Origin: Clostridium sp. CX1 | GTDB lineage: Bacteria; Bacillota; Clostridia; Clostridiales; Clostridiaceae | Length of the DNA: 64,000 nucleotides | Assembly: GCF_025398335.1 (NCBI RefSeq) | Contig: NZ_JAODOO010000006.1 | Coordinates: 186,001 to 250,000 of the forward strand | Reading direction: 5' to 3' | In this document: positions 61,483-64,000 of the stretch, piece after piece | Layout: every line of letters starts with the position of its first letter | Numbering within the stretch: position 1 is the first letter of the stretch | Program-made: the position numbers and the translations under genes | Notes under the pieces: generated by a model | Database searches by the model: none | Told to the model about the DNA's origin: nothing | Seen by the model: the letters and a program-made list of their open reading frames with translations, nothing else

Positions 61483-62379
61483 TTATTCACTTAGCCTTGC
61501 TTCTAAAACTTGGTTCATATCAAAGTTTTCAATTTGCAGATAATACTCTGCACAGTCTATTAAAGCCTTCATTGGTACTAATCCAATAACCTCTGCACCT
61601 ACCACTGGAACGCCATACCTTTTAGCTTCCGTTTTCACCATCTCCTGCGCAGTATAGATAGCTGTTTTCTCATAGTTCACAAGATTTATAGAAACTTGAG
61701 CTATGTTTCTTTCAGTTAGCATTACACCTACTGCTTTAGCGTATCTTAATCCTCCACCAATATGTCTTATTCTCTTAGCGATAGCATTTGCTATTTCTAA
61801 ATTATCTGTGCCCAAATTTACATTGTAAGCAATTAGTGGAAATCTTGCTCCTATAACAGTTGCTCCGCTTTTCCTATTCATCTCACATGGTCCAAAATCC
61901 GGTTTCCATTCCGGCTCTTTTATCTTTTCAAAAAATCCCTCATATTGTCCTTTTCTTATATTGGCTAAATTTTGTCTTTCTGGTGATGAAGCAGCATCTT
62001 CATACAAATAGATAGGTATACTTAGCTCTTCTCCAACTTTTTTTCCTAAGTCCCTTGCCATTTGAACACATTCTTCAGTAGTTATGTCCTTAATAGGGAT
62101 AAATGGAACTACGTCTGTAGCACCCATTCTTGGATGAGCCCCTTGATGCTTGCTCATATCTATAAGCTCTGATGCTCTTTTAATAAGCTTATAGGCAGCT
62201 TCTTTTGTTTCCTCTGGTGAGCCAACAAAGGTTACAACTGTTCTGTTATGATCTTTATCTGATGAATAGTCGAGAAGCTTTACTCCTTCAGTTCTCCTAA
62301 CCTCATCTATAATAGTTTCTATTATTTCTTTGTTCCTTCCTTCACTAAAGTTTGGAACGCATTCTACTAATTTTGCCAT
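61483..62379 (-). CDS. ftcD: Glutamate formimidoyltransferase
   Basis: A 298-residue protein with VECVPNFSEGRNKEIIETIIDEV, MSKHQGAHPRMGATDVVPFIPI, KDHNRTVVTFVG and GARFPLIAYNVNLGT blocks, matching the N-terminal formiminotransferase domain of FTCD. It moves the formimino group from formiminoglutamate to tetrahydrofolate, releasing glutamate. It is the first gene of the operon and lies 32 bp before the chosen hutU start. The ribosome site is GAGGAGG, and a promoter lies 27-55 bp upstream of the start. Confidence 0.94.
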   Translation of the reverse strand: MAKLVECVPNFSEGRNKEIIETIIDEVRRTEGVKLLDYSSDKDHNRTVVTFVGSPEETKEAAYKLIKRASELIDMSKHQGAHPRMGATDVVPFIPIKDITTEECVQMARDLGKKVGEELSIPIYLYEDAASSPERQNLANIRKGQYEGFFEKIKEPEWKPDFGPCEMNRKSGATVIGARFPLIAYNVNLGTDNLEIANAIAKRIRHIGGGLRYAKAVGVMLTERNIAQVSINLVNYEKTAIYTAQEMVKTEAKRYGVPVVGAEVIGLVPMKALIDCAEYYLQIENFDMNQVLEARLSE

Positions 62380-62405
62380 TTCAATTCCTCCTCAGTAAGT
62401 CTTTT

Positions 62406-62434
62406 TCTATATTGTATCTCTTATACATCTCCAA
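62406..62434 (-). promoter_or_regulatory. Promoter of the histidine degradation operon
   Basis: On the minus strand TTGGAG (62434-62429) and TATAGA (62411-62406) are separated by 17 bp. It is placed just after the upstream gene's terminator and just before ftcD. Confidence 0.6.
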
Positions 62435-62436
62435 AA

Positions 62437-62484
62437 CGTCTACAGGAGTTTTAAAATCTTAAAATTTCAAAACTCCTGTAGACG
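62437..62484 (-). terminator. Terminator of the TPR protein gene
   Basis: A 16-bp perfect stem CGTCTACAGGAGTTTT/AAAACTCCTGTAGACG (62437-62452 with 62469-62484). On the minus strand it is followed by TTTTGGAG, which overlaps the hut promoter -35. Confidence 0.8.
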
Positions 62485-62501
62485 AGAGGATGGTATTTAA
62501 T

Positions 62502-64000
62502 TCATAGTCTTTCTATAATATCAATCTGGTGTTCTTCTCCTGCTTCTTTTAAGTATTTTATTCCCCTTCTGAGGTACACATCAATGTTATCATCTAATTC
62601 TCTTTCAAATACCCTTTTTAAGTTCATATCATTTTCCATACTAAGCTTTATCTCTGCCTTTACTCGATAGACAGTACCTATTTCCTTTGGATTTTTTAGT
62701 GTCATCGAATTTATATCTGCATTTTTTAAATGCTTCAAACCCTCTGTAAAATTTCCTTCCTTAATTAAAATTAATGCCATAAAAGCCTCTGCTATAGATC
62801 TACCCCAAGTAAAATCAAACTGCTTATAATTATTAAGAGCATTTTCAAAATAATTTTTTGCCATTTTGTAATTATTAATATAAAATGCTGTTTCCCCTGC
62901 ATTTGCATAAAATAAAGCAAGACTAGTCCACACATTTTTCTCTTCACATATTTTAATTGCCTTATTATAAAAATTTAATGCCTCTGAGAATCTTTTCGTT
63001 TTCTTTCTTATATCTCCGATGTAATTGTAACAAGCAGCTATGCTTAAAGCATATTGGTGAGAAGTGTTTCTTGTACTGCTTAATGTATCAATAGAGTTTT
63101 CAAATAATATTTCTGCTTCCTCGTTTTCTCCCAGCATTTTTTTATACAAGCCCTTAAATCTTAACAAAATTCCTATTTCCCTTTTATAGTTATATTCTTC
63201 TGATGTTTGTAACCCTCTATTTATATACATTATCATTTCATCTGTTTTATTTGTTTGAATGCAATAAAAAATCATTTGTTTATATCCTTCAATAATATAT
63301 TCACTACAATTAATTTCGCTGGCTTTAATAATCATGTCTTCAATATTCTTTATACCTTCTTCATAATCACCTTTTCTTATTAAATATCTCCCCTTTATAT
63401 GAAGTAGGCATATTTCAAACCTTAATATCTGGATACTGTCTCCTTCTTCCTTCCTTACCTTGTCTAGAAGGCTTTCAATTTCTGCTATGCTTTCTATAGT
63501 TTTACTCTCGCTAAAATATAATTTGTCACAGTACTTATTCTCAAAATAAATTACCGGAAATAATTCATGGCTAAAATTAAGATAGGTGCTCAGAACTTTA
63601 ATTTTGTATTTAAGAACAGAAGTATAATTATTTGCATTTTCAAAGTGATATATTAATTTATAACAAGTGTTAATGTCTCCTATATTATTTTTAAGTGTTC
63701 TTTCGAGAATTTGTCCTACCCTGTTATGAAGTATCTTTTTCTTAGCCTGGGACAGACTCATGTACTGAAACTCTCTCAACTTTTGATGAGTAAACTTAAA
63801 ACATATATTATTATTTGTAACTGTCTCCTTTAGAATAAATTTTCCTTCAAGTCCCTCTATTATCTCCATGATTTGAAGTTCATCCTTCTGGAGTAATTCT
63901 TTGATAATAAACATAGGTACCTCATCATGAAATAATGACGCTATTTCCACTATCTTTTTTTCACTATCAGATACATCCATGAATCTGCTTTTTAAAACAT
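62502..64000 (-). CDS. TPR-repeat protein, probably C-terminal part of an AAA/SARP-type regulator (partial)
   Basis: At least 498 residues; the frame stays open to the window edge (VLKSRF precedes the ATG at 63980), so the N-terminus lies outside. The visible part starts with a helical segment DSEKKIVEIASLFHDEVPMFIIKELLQKDE and FTHQKLREFQYMSLSQAKKKILHNRVGQILE, typical of the region between a nucleotide-binding domain and TPRs in large signal-transduction ATPases. About seven TPR-like repeats (residues 180-470, for example SIAACYNYIGDIRKKTKRFSEALNFYNKAIKI) follow. It sits before the hut operon on the same strand and might regulate it. Its own terminator separates the transcripts. Confidence 0.78.
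   Translation of the reverse strand, partial: VLKSRFMDVSDSEKKIVEIASLFHDEVPMFIIKELLQKDELQIMEIIEGLEGKFILKETVTNNNICFKFTHQKLREFQYMSLSQAKKKILHNRVGQILERTLKNNIGDINTCYKLIYHFENANNYTSVLKYKIKVLSTYLNFSHELFPVIYFENKYCDKLYFSESKTIESIAEIESLLDKVRKEEGDSIQILRFEICLLHIKGRYLIRKGDYEEGIKNIEDMIIKASEINCSEYIIEGYKQMIFYCIQTNKTDEMIMYINRGLQTSEEYNYKREIGILLRFKGLYKKMLGENEEAEILFENSIDTLSSTRNTSHQYALSIAACYNYIGDIRKKTKRFSEALNFYNKAIKICEEKNVWTSLALFYANAGETAFYINNYKMAKNYFENALNNYKQFDFTWGRSIAEAFMALILIKEGNFTEGLKHLKNADINSMTLKNPKEIGTVYRVKAEIKLSMENDMNLKRVFERELDDNIDVYLRRGIKYLKEAGEEHQIDIIERL

Noticed and set aside
1-64000. CRISPR arrays, tRNA or rRNA genes, insertion sequences
   Set aside because: None seen: no regularly spaced repeats, no cloverleaf-like sequences noticed by eye, and no transposase-like protein.

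Overview
The window is low-GC, codes heavily on both strands and reads as a strictly anaerobic, spore-forming Firmicute close to Clostridium sensu stricto. This rests on GerA-type germination genes, a tungsten-type aldehyde ferredoxin oxidoreductase, rubrerythrin plus an NADH oxidase, a glycyl radical enzyme, a CooC-type ATPase, and histidine breakdown through formiminoglutamate. I see no rRNA, tRNA, insertion sequence or CRISPR array.

Layout. 1-4.8 kb: end of a gerA gene and two successive gerB-gerC pairs. 4.9-8 kb: a BFD-like [2Fe-2S] protein and a four-PAS hybrid sensor kinase. 8.2-10 kb: a secreted protein, a roughly 290-nt imperfect giant hairpin with no credible gene, and a small kinase-like protein. 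10.2-16.2 kb: purine permease, chemoreceptor, rubrerythrin and NADH oxidase. 16.5-25.4 kb: a tungsten-enzyme locus (MoaD-like, AOR, sigma-54 activator, MoaA, a MoeA fusion, MoeA, TupA), followed by a divergent iron alcohol dehydrogenase. AOR and the dehydrogenase could together interconvert acids, aldehydes and alcohols. 27-38 kb: an unusual KAS III-like pair, asparagine synthetase and a run of small accessory genes. 38.8-46.5 kb: CooC, an AraC regulator, then a convergent-looking NAD block (NadE, PncB, truncated nicotinamidase, HD protein, two class-M-like sirtuins) and an HxlR regulator. 46.5-52.6 kb: a DUF4434-like protein and a P1B-type ATPase with an Asn/Tyr-rich partner. 52.8-57.1 kb: a glycyl radical enzyme, its activase and a cupin regulator. 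57.2-62.4 kb: histidine degradation (ftcD-hutU-fchA-hutH, no hutI). The window ends inside a TPR protein.

Best candidates for something undescribed are: (1) tandem SirTM-like sirtuins in one transcription unit with NAD salvage genes and an HD protein, on a segment bounded by 185-bp direct repeats of an hxlR 5' region; (2) the structured element at about 9.03-9.48 kb; (3) the P-type ATPase with its Asn/Tyr-rich membrane-anchored partner; (4) a glycyl radical enzyme whose active-site loop departs from the GCVE pattern. The sigma-54 promoter of AOR and its three enhancer-like palindromes, two of them inside the end of the activator gene, are unusually clear.

All family names come from reading the translations by eye. 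No database search was possible.
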